Source: Thermus brockianus
GTDB taxonomy: Bacteria; Deinococcota; Deinococci; Deinococcales; Thermaceae
Length of the DNA stretch: 64,000 bases
Direction: 5' to 3'
Assembly: GCF_021462505.1 (NCBI RefSeq)
Contig: NZ_JAKEDV010000007.1
Location: 62,001-126,000, forward strand
Numbering within the stretch: position 1 is the first letter of the stretch; each line of letters starts with the position of its first letter. Below the pieces are notes generated by a model. That model did no database searches. It was given only the letters and a program-made list of their open reading frames with translations, and was not told the DNA's origin. The position numbers and the translations under genes were made by a program. Positions 1 through 8,274 of this stretch are shown here, piece after piece.

Positions 1-296
1 AGGGAGAGGGTGGGCTCGTGGGTGAAGTCGGAGAAGCAGACGTGGGCGAAGCGCTCCGCCTGGGCCCGCACCGCCTCGAGGACCTTGGGGTGGGCGTAGC
101 CCGTGGTGTTCACGGCGATGCCCGCCATGAAGTCCAAGAAGACGTTCCCGTCCACGTCCTCCAGGAAGACCCCTTGCCCTTTGGCGGGGACGAAGGGGTA
201 GGGGCGGATGTAGGAAGGGGAGAGGACCCGCTCGGCCCGCTCGGAGAGGGCCTGGGCCATGGGTCCAGGGAGGGGCGTTTTCACTTCGGGTTTCAT
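1..296 (-). CDS. class-III PLP aminotransferase, N-terminal part
   Basis: Only the first 98 codons are inside the window; the gene runs off the left edge. The translated start (MKPEVKTPLPGP) is followed by a VLSPSYIRPYPFVPAKGQG stretch and then LEDVDGNVFLDFMAGIAVNTTGYAHPKV. This is the usual N-terminus of acetylornithine/4-aminobutyrate-type aminotransferases, in which the DxDG and G-x-HP elements help form the substrate pocket. The Schiff-base lysine and PLP-binding region lie outside, so the substrate cannot be decided. A TAGACT -10 box sits 8 nt before the ATG, suggesting a leaderless transcript of its own, separated from the upstream Nudix gene by tandem hairpins. Confidence 0.85.
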   Translation of the reverse strand, partial: MKPEVKTPLPGPMAQALSERAERVLSPSYIRPYPFVPAKGQGVFLEDVDGNVFLDFMAGIAVNTTGYAHPKVLEAVRAQAERFAHVCFSDFTHEPTLS

Positions 297-304
297 ACGG
301 GGCC

Positions 305-310
305 AGTCTA
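305..310 (-). promoter_or_regulatory. -10 box for the aminotransferase gene
   Basis: TAGACT on the minus strand ends 8 nt before the ATG at 296. That spacing is too short for a ribosome binding site and matches other leaderless starts in this window. No good -35 hexamer is visible 17 bp upstream, where the terminator stem lies. Confidence 0.5.
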
Positions 311-312
311 CC

Positions 313-354
313 AGGCCCGAAAAGGGCCTCCCACCCGCTCTTTATGCGGGTGGG
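313..354 (-). terminator. tandem hairpins after the Nudix gene
   Basis: Two perfect inverted repeats lie between the Nudix stop codon and the aminotransferase start. Positions 330-354 form a 9-bp stem (CCCACCCGC / GCGGGTGGG) with a 7-nt loop. Positions 313-329 form a 6-bp stem (AGGCCC / GGGCCT) whose loop reads as a T-run on the minus strand. This would end the YqeY-Nudix transcript. Confidence 0.65.
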
Positions 355-367
355 TGCAAAGCTATGC

Positions 368-916
368 CTAAAGGAGGCCCAGGGAGTGCAGGTGGGGCCT
401 GGCGTAGAAGAGGGTGAGGGCGGTGGCGGCGTCCTGGACCTCGCCCCTTTCCAGAAGGGCGTAGAGCTCCCGAAGGGAAAGCTCCACGGGTTCCAAGAGC
501 TCCCCGTCCTCGAGGCTCGGGGCCGCCACCACCTCCGCCCCCAGGGCCAGGAAGGGGTGGAAGACCACGGCGGTGAAGGAGGGCTGGGGGTGGAAGGGGG
601 GAAGGGGGATGACCTCCTTGGCCCGTGCCCCCACCTCCTCCAGGAGTTCCCGCCGCGCCGCCTCCTCCGGGGTTTCCCCGGCGTCCACCTTGCCCGCCGG
701 CACCTCCAGGAGGAACTTCCCCGTGGGGTGGCGGTACTGGCGGATGAGGAGGGCGGTGGCCCTTTCCGTAACCGGCAGCACGAAACTCGCCGCCACCGGC
801 CCTGGGCGGTAGATGTAGGTGAGTTCCTTACCCGTGTGGGTCCTTACCCGTTCCCGCACCAGGCGCACGGGCTCGGAAAGGATCTCCTCCAGGGAAAGCC
901 GCTTCCAGGGGTTCAT
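368..916 (-). CDS. Nudix hydrolase, ADP-ribose pyrophosphatase type (Ndx2-like)
   Basis: A 182-residue Nudix protein. The Nudix box is complete: GKVDAGETPEEAARRELLEEVG fits G-x5-E-x7-REU-x-EE-x-GU, which holds the catalytic metal. The rest, including the front segment EPVRLVRERVRTHTGKELTY and the proline-rich HPQPSFT loop after the box, closely resembles T. thermophilus Ndx2, a family that cleaves ADP-ribose or FAD-like nucleotide diphosphates. Substrate is inferred from resemblance. The start codon overlaps the stop of the YqeY-like gene (ATGA), so the two are probably co-transcribed and translationally coupled. Confidence 0.9.
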   Translation of the reverse strand: MNPWKRLSLEEILSEPVRLVRERVRTHTGKELTYIYRPGPVAASFVLPVTERATALLIRQYRHPTGKFLLEVPAGKVDAGETPEEAARRELLEEVGARAKEVIPLPPFHPQPSFTAVVFHPFLALGAEVVAAPSLEDGELLEPVELSLRELYALLERGEVQDAATALTLFYARPHLHSLGLL

Positions 917-1299
917 GAGGTCATGCGCTCAATGACCCGCCGGACCCTCTCCCCAGGGGCCCTGGGGCCCAAGGCCTTGGTCACGGCCCCGATGGCCGCT
1001 AAAGGGTTTTTGAACTGGGAGAGGTCCAGGTTTTCCCGGATCCAGGCCTCTATCTCCTCCTCGGTCATCTCCTTGGGCAGGAAGCGGTCCAGAAACGCCA
1101 CCTCAAAGGCGTTCCCCTGCTCCAGGGCGATCTCCCGAAGCGCCTTTAGCACCTTCACCGCCTCGGCGTCGGGGAGGGGCTTGCCGTCCCCTTTGCGGTC
1201 CAACTCCGCCTTCACCACCCGGGCGAAGTCCAGGGTCTTCTGGTCCCGGGCCTTCATGGCCTCCTTGATGGTTTCCTTGATGGCCTCGTAGATGGTCAT
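913..1299 (-). CDS. GatB/YqeY domain protein
   Basis: A 128-residue protein of the YqeY family. The helical YqeY domain is related to the C-terminal tail of the GatB/GatE subunits of tRNA-dependent amidotransferases. It is visible from MTIYEAIKETIKEAMKARD through the LDRFLPKEMTEEEIE segment, which is typical. The molecular role of free-standing YqeY proteins is not firmly known. The reading frame stays open upstream, but the ATG at 1299 gives the usual family N-terminus and avoids running into the divergent purH. The gene precedes the Nudix gene with an ATGA overlap. Confidence 0.85.
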   Translation of the reverse strand: MTIYEAIKETIKEAMKARDQKTLDFARVVKAELDRKGDGKPLPDAEAVKVLKALREIALEQGNAFEVAFLDRFLPKEMTEEEIEAWIRENLDLSQFKNPLAAIGAVTKALGPRAPGERVRRVIERMTS

Positions 1300-1317
1300 C
1301 CCCTTCAGTCTAGCGGG

Positions 1318-1323
1318 TACAAT
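1318..1323 (+). promoter_or_regulatory. -10 box of purH
   Basis: TACAAT (five of six bases as in TATAAT) ends 7 nt before the purH ATG at 1331. With no room for a ribosome binding site, purH is probably read from a leaderless mRNA. The -35 region overlaps the start of the divergent YqeY-like gene and is weak. Confidence 0.6.
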
Positions 1324-1330
1324 CCCTCTC

Positions 1331-2821
1331 ATGTGGGCGCTCCTTTCCGTTTCCGACAAGCGGGGGATCGTGGACTTCGCCCAGGGGCTTCTGGCGTTAG
1401 GGTTTCGCCTCCTCGCCACCGGGGGCACGTATAAGGCCTTGGCGGAGGCGGGGCTTCCCGTCACCTACATCTCCGAGTTCACGGGCTTCCCCGAGATCCT
1501 GGAGGGCCGGGTGAAGACCCTCCACCCCAAGGTGCACGCTGGGCTTCTCGCCCGGCCCGACCAGGAGGCGGAGCTTAGGGCCTTGGGTCTGGAAAGGATC
1601 GGGGTCTTGGCGGTGAACCTCTACCCCTTCCGGGAGGCCGTGGCCCGGGGGGCCTCCTACGAGGAGGCCCTGGAGCAGATTGACATCGGGGGGCCCGCCA
1701 TGCTCCGGGCCGCCGCCAAGAACCACCTGGCGGTCCTTCCCGTCTGCGACCCGGAGGACTACCCGCGGGTCCTGGAGGCCCTGCGGGAAGGGCCAAGCCC
1801 CGAGTTCCGCCGGGCCCTCGCCCGCAAGGCCTTCGCCCACACCGCCCGTTACGACGCCGCCATCGCCGAGTGGCTTTCCGGGGAGAAGTTCCCCGAGGAG
1901 AAGTTCTTGGCCCTGGAGCGGGTTTCCCCCTTGCGCTACGGGGAAAACCCCCACCAGGAGGCGGCGCTTTACCGGGTGGCGGGGGAGGAGGGGCCTCTCC
2001 TTGCGGCCCGGGTCCTCCAGGGCAAGGCCATGAGCTTCAACAACTACCTGGACGCCGAGGCCGCCTGGAACCTGGTTTCCGAGTTCGGTGAGCCCGCCTG
2101 CGTGGCGGTGAAGCACCAAAACCCCTGCGGGGTCGCCCTGGGGGAAACCCCCCTCGAGGCCTACCAAAAGGCCTACCAGGCGGACCCGGTTTCCATCTTC
2201 GGGGGCATCGTGGCCTGCAACCGGGAGGTGGATGGCCCCACGGCGGAGGCCATGGCGGAGGTTTTCCTGGAGGTGGTCCTGGCCCCGGGCTTTAGCGAGG
2301 AGGCCCTAAGGGTCTTTGCCCGGAAGAAGAACCTGCGCCTCCTCGAGGTCCCCGCCCTGGCCCAGGGCCCCTACCTGGACCTGAGGCGCATCCGGGGCGG
2401 GGTGCTCCTCCAGGACGCCGACACCCTAGACCCCATAGACCCCAAGGTGGTGACGCAAAGGGCCCCCACGGAAGCGGAGTGGCGGGACCTCCTCTTCGCC
2501 TGGAAGGTGGTGAAGCACGTGCGCTCCAACGCCATCGTGGTGGCCAAGGGGGGGATGACCTTGGGCATCGGGGTGGGCCAGACCAACCGCTACGCCGCCG
2601 CCAAGCACGCCCTGAAGACCGCCAAGGAGGGGGCGAAGGGAGCGGTCTTGGCCTCGGACGCCTTCTTCCCCTTTGACGACGTGGTGCGCCTGGCGGCGGA
2701 GTTCGGCATCGCCGCCATCATCCAGCCCGGGGGGAGCGTGCGGGACAAGGACTCCATCCAGGCGGCGGACGAGGCGGGGATGGCCATGGTCTTCACGGGG
2801 GTGCGCCACTTCCGGCACTAG
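1331..2821 (+). CDS. purH: bifunctional AICAR transformylase/IMP cyclohydrolase
   Basis: This 496-residue enzyme performs the last two steps of IMP synthesis: formylation of AICAR by 10-formyl-THF, then ring closure. The N-terminal MGS-like IMP cyclohydrolase domain begins at [16 protein letters not shown] and includes [15 protein letters not shown]. The transformylase part carries the KHQNPCG signature with the catalytic Lys-His pair, and the LRYGENPHQ motif. The ATG at 1331 is preferred over an upstream in-frame start because it gives the family N-terminus and sits 7 nt after a -10 box. Its stop codon overlaps the stop of the convergent desaturase gene. Confidence 0.97.
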   Translation: MWALLSVSDKRGIVDFAQGLLALGFRLLATGGTYKALAEAGLPVTYISEFTGFPEILEGRVKTLHPKVHAGLLARPDQEAELRALGLERIGVLAVNLYPFREAVARGASYEEALEQIDIGGPAMLRAAAKNHLAVLPVCDPEDYPRVLEALREGPSPEFRRALARKAFAHTARYDAAIAEWLSGEKFPEEKFLALERVSPLRYGENPHQEAALYRVAGEEGPLLAARVLQGKAMSFNNYLDAEAAWNLVSEFGEPACVAVKHQNPCGVALGETPLEAYQKAYQADPVSIFGGIVACNREVDGPTAEAMAEVFLEVVLAPGFSEEALRVFARKKNLRLLEVPALAQGPYLDLRRIRGGVLLQDADTLDPIDPKVVTQRAPTEAEWRDLLFAWKVVKHVRSNAIVVAKGGMTLGIGVGQTNRYAAAKHALKTAKEGAKGAVLASDAFFPFDDVVRLAAEFGIAAIIQPGGSVRDKDSIQAADEAGMAMVFTGVRHFRH

Positions 2822-3852
2822 AGGGAAAGCTTGCCCCGGGCGGCCTTAAGCCGCCTTTGCGCCTCCTTGAACCCCACCAGCTTGCGGCTTTCCTCGTCGT
2901 GCAGGTGCAGGTCGGCGAAGGCGATTTGGAAGGCGTCCTTCAGGGTCACCGTGGGGGCCACCTTCACCAGGTCCACCTCCTCCTGCACCTTGGGCAGGAG
3001 GTAGTTGGGGATCTTGGGGGCCAGGTGGTGGATGTGGTGGAAGCCGATGTTTCCGGTGAGCCACTGGAGGACCTTGGGGAGCTTCAGGTAGGTGCTCCCC
3101 TCCATGGCCGCCTTCAGGTGCTCCCAACGGGGGTCGTGCTCCCAGTAGGCGTCTTCAAACTGATGCTGCACGTAGAAGAGGAAGATGCCCACCATCCCCG
3201 CCAGGTACTGGATGGGGAGGTAGACGAAAAGGAGGGTTTTGGGGCCCAAGAAGACCCCGATGCCCACGAGGAGAAGGACCAAGGCCAGGTTGGTGAGGGC
3301 CACGCTGTTCCGCACCGAGGGGCGGTCCGACCCGTAGCCCAAGGGCAGGCGGTAGGAGAGCATGAAGACGTAGATGGGCCCGAGGAAGAACATGACGAAG
3401 GGGTTGCGGTAGAGCCGGTAGCCGAGGCGCTCCCGGGGCGTGGCCCGCAGGTACTCCTCCAGGGTCATGGTGTAGATGTCCCCCACGCCCCTTTTGTCCA
3501 GGTTGCCGCTCGTGGCGTGGTGCCGGGCGTGGGAAAGTTGCCAGTGATGGTAGGGCACCAGGGTGAGGACCCCGGCGAAGAAGCCCAAGAGGTCGTTCAT
3601 CCACTTCTTGGGGAAGAAGGAGCCGTGTCCGGCGTCGTGTTGCAGGATAAAAAGCCTTACCAGAAAAAGCGCCGCCACGAAGTCCAGGGCCAGGGTGAGG
3701 AGGAGGGAAACGGAAAGGGCCTTGTGGGCGAGGAAGAAGAGGGCGAGGAGGGGGAGGAGGGTGTCCGCCACCTGGCGGAGGCTTCGCAGGGTGTTGGGCT
3801 TGGCGTAGGGCTTGATGAGGGGGATCCAGTCTTTGGGTTCTACCTTATGCAT
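2818..3852 (-). CDS. membrane fatty-acid desaturase
   Basis: A 344-residue membrane di-iron desaturase of the acyl-lipid type. The three histidine clusters that bind the two irons are present: HDAGH (72-76), HARHH (108-112) and HHIHH (272-276). Hydrophobic segments near residues 30-70 and 85-105, and further ones between about 150 and 230, fit the four-helix plan. It would introduce double bonds into membrane acyl chains; regioselectivity cannot be read from sequence. It is the last gene after degV-degV-dtd on this strand. A GGAG-type ribosome binding site precedes the ATG. Confidence 0.92.
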   Translation of the reverse strand: MHKVEPKDWIPLIKPYAKPNTLRSLRQVADTLLPLLALFFLAHKALSVSLLLTLALDFVAALFLVRLFILQHDAGHGSFFPKKWMNDLLGFFAGVLTLVPYHHWQLSHARHHATSGNLDKRGVGDIYTMTLEEYLRATPRERLGYRLYRNPFVMFFLGPIYVFMLSYRLPLGYGSDRPSVRNSVALTNLALVLLLVGIGVFLGPKTLLFVYLPIQYLAGMVGIFLFYVQHQFEDAYWEHDPRWEHLKAAMEGSTYLKLPKVLQWLTGNIGFHHIHHLAPKIPNYLLPKVQEEVDLVKVAPTVTLKDAFQIAFADLHLHDEESRKLVGFKEAQRRLKAARGKLSL

Positions 3853-3912
3853 AGGCGCTCCTCTTTCGGGGAGTGCCTTACCTTAGCCTGGAAAAGGATG
3901 AGAGGGATGAGC

Positions 3913-4371
3913 CTACCGGGGTTTTAGGCGGTCTTCCGAGTCCAAGAGGAGGGTCACGGGGCCGTCGTTTACCAGATGGATGCGCATGTGGGCCCCGTAC
4001 ACCCCGGTTTCCACGTGGACCCCTTGGGCCAGGAAGGCCTCAATGGCCTCCTCGTAAAGCCTTCGCCCCACCTCGGGCGGGGCGGCCTGGAGGAAGGAGG
4101 GGCGGTTTCCCTTCCGGGTGTCGGCGTAAAGGGTGAACTGGCTCACGAGAAGCACCTCGCCCCCCACGTCCTTCAGGGAGAGGTTCATCTTGCCATCGGC
4201 ATCGGCAAAGACCCGGAGGTGGACGATCTTGCGGGCCAGGTACTGGGCGTCCTCTGGGGTATCCCTTTGCCCCACGCCCAAGAGGACCAGGAGCCCCAGG
4301 CCAATCCTTCCCACCACCTCGCCCTCCACCTCCACGAAGGCCTCCGTGACCCGTTGCACCACCGCCCGCAC
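3913..4371 (-). CDS. dtd: D-aminoacyl-tRNA deacylase
   Basis: A 152-residue DTD protein that hydrolyses D-aminoacyl-tRNAs in the cytoplasm, protecting translation from D-amino acids. The two defining motifs are intact: SQFTLYAD (77-84), with the nucleophilic Thr, and NDGPVT (135-140), the Gly-cisPro element that rejects L-aminoacyl substrates. Length is standard. It lies 2 nt after the stop of the upstream degV gene, so it is probably read as part of the degV-degV-dtd transcript. Confidence 0.96.
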   Translation of the reverse strand: MRAVVQRVTEAFVEVEGEVVGRIGLGLLVLLGVGQRDTPEDAQYLARKIVHLRVFADADGKMNLSLKDVGGEVLLVSQFTLYADTRKGNRPSFLQAAPPEVGRRLYEEAIEAFLAQGVHVETGVYGAHMRIHLVNDGPVTLLLDSEDRLKPR

Positions 4372-4373
4372 CC

Positions 4374-5225
4374 TTACCTCCTTTCCCCGGCGAAAAGGGC
4401 CACGGTGCCGGGCCCGGCGTGGACGCTCACCGCCGCCCCGGCGAAGAGGGTGCCTTGGAGCTCCACGCCTTCCGCCCTTACCGCCTCTGCTAGGGCCCTC
4501 GCCCCTTCGGGGTTCCCCACGTGGGCCACGTAGGCCAAGGCCCCTTTAGGGAAGCGGTGGCGGAAGAGCTCGGCCACCTTCTTGAGCCCTTCGGCGAAGC
4601 CCCGGACCCTGGGGCCTGGCACCACCTCGCCCCCCCGGACCTCGAGGACCGGCAGGATGCGAAGCAGGCTTCCCACCAGGTGCGTGATCCCGGAAATCCG
4701 CCCCGAGCGGTGCAGGTAGGTGAGGGTCTTGGGGAGGACGAAGCCCATGACCCGCTCCCGGTAGGGAGCCAAGGCCTCTTCCAGACGCTCCCAAGGGGTG
4801 CCCGTGGCGAGGAGCCGCCTCGCCTCCTCCAAAACCAAAAGAAGCCCACCATTTAAGGACCAGGAGTCCACCACCTTCACCCGCCCGCCAAAAGCCTGGG
4901 CCACGCTTTGGGCGGTGGCCACGGTGCCGGAGAGCTTCCCGGAAACGTGGACGGAAACCACCCGCTCGTGGGTCTTCAAGAGCGCCTCGTAGGCCCTTCT
5001 CAGGTCCTCGGGGGCCACCTGGCTCGTGGTGAGGTGTTCGCCCCTTTCCAGAAGCTGGACCACCTCTTCCGGGGTGATCTCCAGGAGGTCCCGGAAGGCG
5101 CGCTCCTTCCAAACCACCTGCTGGGGCACCAGGTGGATGCCCCGGGCCTTGGCCTCCTCCGGGGTAAGCCCCAAGGTGGAGTCGGCCACGAAGGCCACGT
5201 TAGAGGCTATAGGCGTAGAAGCCAT
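4374..5225 (-). CDS. DegV family protein (second of a tandem pair)
   Basis: A 283-residue DegV-family protein. These bind a fatty-acid chain between two domains; several act as the FakB subunit that presents fatty acids to a FakA kinase. The N-terminal VADSTLGLT and [15 protein letters not shown] segments, [10 protein letters not shown], and a C-terminal half ending with [10 protein letters not shown] are characteristic. No FakA kinase gene is in the window. The start overlaps the preceding degV by 26 nt. It is shorter on shared motifs than its neighbour ([11 protein letters not shown] versus GAVIASHTGPG), so the two are diverged duplicates. Confidence 0.9.
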   Translation of the reverse strand: MASTPIASNVAFVADSTLGLTPEEAKARGIHLVPQQVVWKERAFRDLLEITPEEVVQLLERGEHLTTSQVAPEDLRRAYEALLKTHERVVSVHVSGKLSGTVATAQSVAQAFGGRVKVVDSWSLNGGLLLVLEEARRLLATGTPWERLEEALAPYRERVMGFVLPKTLTYLHRSGRISGITHLVGSLLRILPVLEVRGGEVVPGPRVRGFAEGLKKVAELFRHRFPKGALAYVAHVGNPEGARALAEAVRAEGVELQGTLFAGAAVSVHAGPGTVALFAGERR

Positions 5226-6042
5226 AGGTTCCAGGCCCCGTGTGGCTAGCGATCACCGCGCCCAGCTCGCTCACCAAGGCCTCCTCCACGGGAAGGCCCG
5301 AGGCGAGGACCATCTCCTTGAGTTCCCGCACGGCACCCTCCTCGGCGCTATAGAGGAAGAAGGCCCGGATGCGCCCGCGGCCTTCCCCCCAGGTGCGGAA
5401 GTCCTTGACGATTTCCTCCCGGGCCTTCCTCTCCCCGCGGGCCCGGCCTGCCGCCTCCACGCGCCCTTCCTTCAGGGTGAGGATGGGCTTGATGCCGAGG
5501 AGGGTGCCCAAGAGGGCCTGCGCCCCGCCGATGCGCCCGCCCCGGCGCAAGAACTCCAGGGTGGCCACGCTAAAGCGCACGAAGTGGTCCTGGCGGATGC
5601 GCTTGAGCTCGTCCAAAACGGAGGCAAGGGGCTGGCCTTCCTCTAGGAGCTCGTGGGCCCTCAGGACCATCATGCCGATGCCCAAGGAGGCGGCCAGGGA
5701 GTCAAAGACGGTCACCCGGCCCGGGAAGTCCTTGGCGGCGAGCTCCGCCGACTGCACGGTGCCGGAGAGCTTGCTGGAGATGTGAATGGAAAGCATGTGG
5801 TCGGCGTTTTGGAGAGCTTCTTGGTACACCTTGAGGAAGTCTTCGGGGGAGGGCTGGCTGGTGGTGGGGAAGGCGCTTCCCTCCCGGACCTTCCTGAAGA
5901 TTTCCTCCGGGGCAATCTCTTCCCAGTCCCGGTAAACCCGTCCGCCCAAAGACACGTACAGGGGGACGACGCGGATGCCCAGGCGCTCCCGTAGGGGCTT
6001 GGGCAGGTCGGCGGTGGAGTCCGTCACCAAGGCTACCCTCAT
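5200..6042 (-). CDS. DegV family protein (first of a tandem pair)
   Basis: A 280-residue DegV-family fatty-acid-binding protein. It begins VALVTDSTADLP, and carries FPTTSQPSPEDFLKVYQ and IHISSKLSGTVQSAEL, with the usual C-terminal [21 protein letters not shown] ribosome binding site is 5-9 nt before the ATG at 6042. It leads a four-gene minus-strand series: degV, degV, dtd, desaturase. Linking fatty-acid-binding DegV proteins with a desaturase suggests lipid handling, but that is inference from order alone. Confidence 0.92.
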   Translation of the reverse strand: MRVALVTDSTADLPKPLRERLGIRVVPLYVSLGGRVYRDWEEIAPEEIFRKVREGSAFPTTSQPSPEDFLKVYQEALQNADHMLSIHISSKLSGTVQSAELAAKDFPGRVTVFDSLAASLGIGMMVLRAHELLEEGQPLASVLDELKRIRQDHFVRFSVATLEFLRRGGRIGGAQALLGTLLGIKPILTLKEGRVEAAGRARGERKAREEIVKDFRTWGEGRGRIRAFFLYSAEEGAVRELKEMVLASGLPVEEALVSELGAVIASHTGPGTYGFYAYSL

Positions 6043-6102
6043 CCAAACCTCCGTGTTGTCCGGGACAGGATACCACAGGGGTGGTGTAGTGTAGCGGGCA
6101 AG

Positions 6103-6131
6103 TTGCCCTGGGCGCTCGTTTTTGCTAGGGT
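6103..6131 (+). promoter_or_regulatory. promoter of serA
   Basis: TTGCCC (6103-6108) and TAGGGT (6126-6131) are separated by exactly 17 bp. The ATG of serA follows 9 nt after the -10 box, which leaves no room for a ribosome binding site and indicates a leaderless or nearly leaderless mRNA. Confidence 0.6.
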
Positions 6132-6140
6132 CAAGGGTAT

Positions 6141-7709
6141 ATGTGGCGGGTCCTGGTCTCCGACGATATGCGGCTTGGGGACGTGAAATACCCCGGGGTT
6201 CTCCTGGACTACCGGCCGGGCATCTCGCGGGAGGAGCTTTTGGAGATCATCCCCGCCTACGATGCCCTCATCACCCGCAGCCGCACCCGGGTGGACGCCG
6301 AGCTTTTGGAGCGGGGCAAGCGGCTTAAGGTAGTGGGCCGGGGCGGGGTGGGGGTGGATAACGTGGACCTCGAGGCGGCAAGCCGCCTGGGCATCCTGGT
6401 GGTGAACGTGCCCGAGGCCAACACCCGCTCGGCGGCCGAGCTCGCCTTCGGCCTCCTCCTTGCCGCCGCCCGGGGCATCGCCCTCTCGGACCGCAAGATC
6501 CGCCAAGGGGAGTGGGACCGGAAGTTTTTGGGGCTTGAGCTTAAAGGGAAGACCCTGGGCATCGTGGGCCTCGGGCGGATTGGAAGCCAGGTGGCCCGCT
6601 TCGCCAAGGGGTTTGAGATGCGGGTCTTGGCCTACGACCCCTACATCCCGAGGACCCGGGCGGAAAGCCTCGGGGTGGAGCTACAAGAGCACCTGGAGGA
6701 CCTCCTCCGCCAAAGCCACTTCCTCACGGTGCACACCCCCCTCACCGAGGAAACCCGGGGGATGATTGGGCGGCGGGAGCTTTACCTCTTGCCCCGGGGG
6801 GCCGTGGTGGTGAACGCCGCCCGGGGCGGGATCATTGACGAGAAGGCCCTTTTGGAGGTGTTGGAGGAGGGCCACCTCTTCGCCGCCGGCCTGGACGTCT
6901 TCAGCGAGGAGCCGCCCCCCAAGGACCACCCCCTCCTCGCCCACCCCAAGGTGGTCCTCACCGCCCACCTGGGGGCGAACACCCTGGAGGCCCAGGAGCG
7001 GGTGGGTGAGGCCATTTTGGAGCGGGTGGTGCGCACCCTCGAGGGGGACCTGTCCTACGCCCTGAACACCGGCTTTGACCCCGAGGCCCTAGAGGCCCTG
7101 CGGGGCTTCCTGCCCCTGGGGGAGGCCTTGGGGAAGCTCCTCGCCCAGATCACCAAAGGCCGTCCCGAGGCCTTGGAGGTGAGCTTCCTCGGCCAGTTTG
7201 AGAAGGACCCCGAGCCCATGGCCAACGCCGTGGCCAAGGGGTTTCTTTCCCGGGTCCTGGGGGGTGAGGCGGTGAACCTGGTTTCCGCCAGGCCGCTTCT
7301 CAAGGACCGGGGGATCCGCCTCGTTACCCGCCGCTCGGAGGAGGCGGGGGAGTACGCCCGCTTGGTGGAGGTGCGCCTCACCACCGACCAGGAGGAGCGC
7401 CGGGCCCGGGGGGTGGTGATGGGGGGGAAGCCGAGGCTCGTGGGGATAGACGACTACGCCCTCGAGGTGGTGCCCGAGGGGTACATGCTGGTCTGCGTGA
7501 ACTACGACCGCCCGGGCGTGGTGGGCCAGGTGGGGACGCTTTTGGGCGAGGCTGGGGTGAACATCGCCGGGATGCAACTGGGGCGGGACGTGCCCGGGGG
7601 GAGGGCGCTTTTCGTCCTCACCGTGGACCAGAAGCCCTCGGCGGAGGTGTTGGAGGCCTTGCGGGCGCTCCCCGTACTGGAGCGGGTGGACCTGGCGGAG
7701 ATGGGGTGA
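6141..7709 (+). CDS. serA: D-3-phosphoglycerate dehydrogenase
   Basis: A 522-residue enzyme that oxidises 3-phosphoglycerate with NAD, the first step of serine synthesis. The Rossmann motif GLGRIG is at 143-148. The catalytic Arg (NAARGG, R228), Glu (E257) and His (LTAHLGAN, H276) of D-2-hydroxyacid dehydrogenases are all present. Beyond residue 310 come the intervening (ASB) domain and a C-terminal ACT domain (from about 450, VNYDRPGVVGQVGTLLG), the site of serine feedback in type 1 enzymes. Length fits this long form. It is monocistronic behind its own promoter. Confidence 0.97.
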   Translation: MWRVLVSDDMRLGDVKYPGVLLDYRPGISREELLEIIPAYDALITRSRTRVDAELLERGKRLKVVGRGGVGVDNVDLEAASRLGILVVNVPEANTRSAAELAFGLLLAAARGIALSDRKIRQGEWDRKFLGLELKGKTLGIVGLGRIGSQVARFAKGFEMRVLAYDPYIPRTRAESLGVELQEHLEDLLRQSHFLTVHTPLTEETRGMIGRRELYLLPRGAVVVNAARGGIIDEKALLEVLEEGHLFAAGLDVFSEEPPPKDHPLLAHPKVVLTAHLGANTLEAQERVGEAILERVVRTLEGDLSYALNTGFDPEALEALRGFLPLGEALGKLLAQITKGRPEALEVSFLGQFEKDPEPMANAVAKGFLSRVLGGEAVNLVSARPLLKDRGIRLVTRRSEEAGEYARLVEVRLTTDQEERRARGVVMGGKPRLVGIDDYALEVVPEGYMLVCVNYDRPGVVGQVGTLLGEAGVNIAGMQLGRDVPGGRALFVLTVDQKPSAEVLEALRALPVLERVDLAEMG

Positions 7710-7795
7710 AGGGGAGGTTGGGCTAGGCGGAGAAGACGCTCACGAGCGAGTAAAATCGTGCGGGAATTCACATATAATTGTCGTATGGTTCAGAA

Positions 7796-7824
7796 TTGAC
7801 CGAACATTCGGAACTTGGTAGCCT
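7796..7824 (+). promoter_or_regulatory. promoter with dyad in the spacer, upstream of the GbsR/MarR-type regulator
   Basis: TTGACC (7796-7801) and TAGCCT (7819-7824) are 17 bp apart, and the GTG start follows 6 nt after the -10 box (leaderless). Inside the spacer, CCGAACATTCGG (7800-7811) is a perfect dyad of two 5-bp arms around CA. Its position suits a repressor site, most simply autoregulation by the adjacent regulator. A separate 12-bp dyad, CGCTCACGAGCG (7737-7748), and a TATAAT (7773-7778) also lie in this gap without a clear assignment. Confidence 0.6.
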
Positions 7825-7830
7825 AACCCT

Positions 7831-8274
7831 GTGGACCCCGAGCTCAAGCGCTGGCTAGAGGAAACCGCCCTCCTCTTTGAGGAGGCGGGCCTGCCCCGCA
7901 TGGCGGGCCGGGTTCTGGCCTGGCTCCTGGTGGCGGAACCCCCGGAGCAGACGGCCCGGCAGATGGCCGAGGCCCTGGGGGCGAGTAAGGGGGCCCTGAG
8001 CCCGGCGCTTCACCTCCTCACCCGGCTTCACCTGGTGGAGCGGCAGCGCCGCCCTGGGGAGCGGTCCGACCGCTACAGCGTCCGCCCTGGGACCTGGCGG
8101 CGCCTTCTGGGCGAGCAGGTGCGGGTCTTGGGGCGGTACCGGGAACAGGCGGAACGGGGGCTACGTCTGGTGGGGGAGGAGAGGGGTGGGCGGCTTCGGG
8201 AAATGGGGGCCTTTTACGCCTTTTTGGAGCGGGAGCTTCCCCAGTTGCTCGCCCGCTTTGAGGAGGAAGTATGA
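7831..8274 (+). CDS. GbsR/MarR-type winged-helix transcriptional regulator
   Basis: A 147-residue regulator starting at GTG 7831, chosen because a promoter ends 6 nt before it. Residues 1-35 form a helix with a GLPRMAGRVLAWLL segment, followed by a winged helix (ARQMAEALGASKGALSPALHLL, about 45-70, then the RPGERSDRYSV wing), a pattern of GbsR-like members of the MarR superfamily. The C-terminal helices probably dimerise. No ligand can be predicted. It overlaps the first permease gene by 4 nt (ATGA), so it probably controls that operon. Confidence 0.85.
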   Translation: MDPELKRWLEETALLFEEAGLPRMAGRVLAWLLVAEPPEQTARQMAEALGASKGALSPALHLLTRLHLVERQRRPGERSDRYSVRPGTWRRLLGEQVRVLGRYREQAERGLRLVGEERGGRLREMGAFYAFLERELPQLLARFEEEV

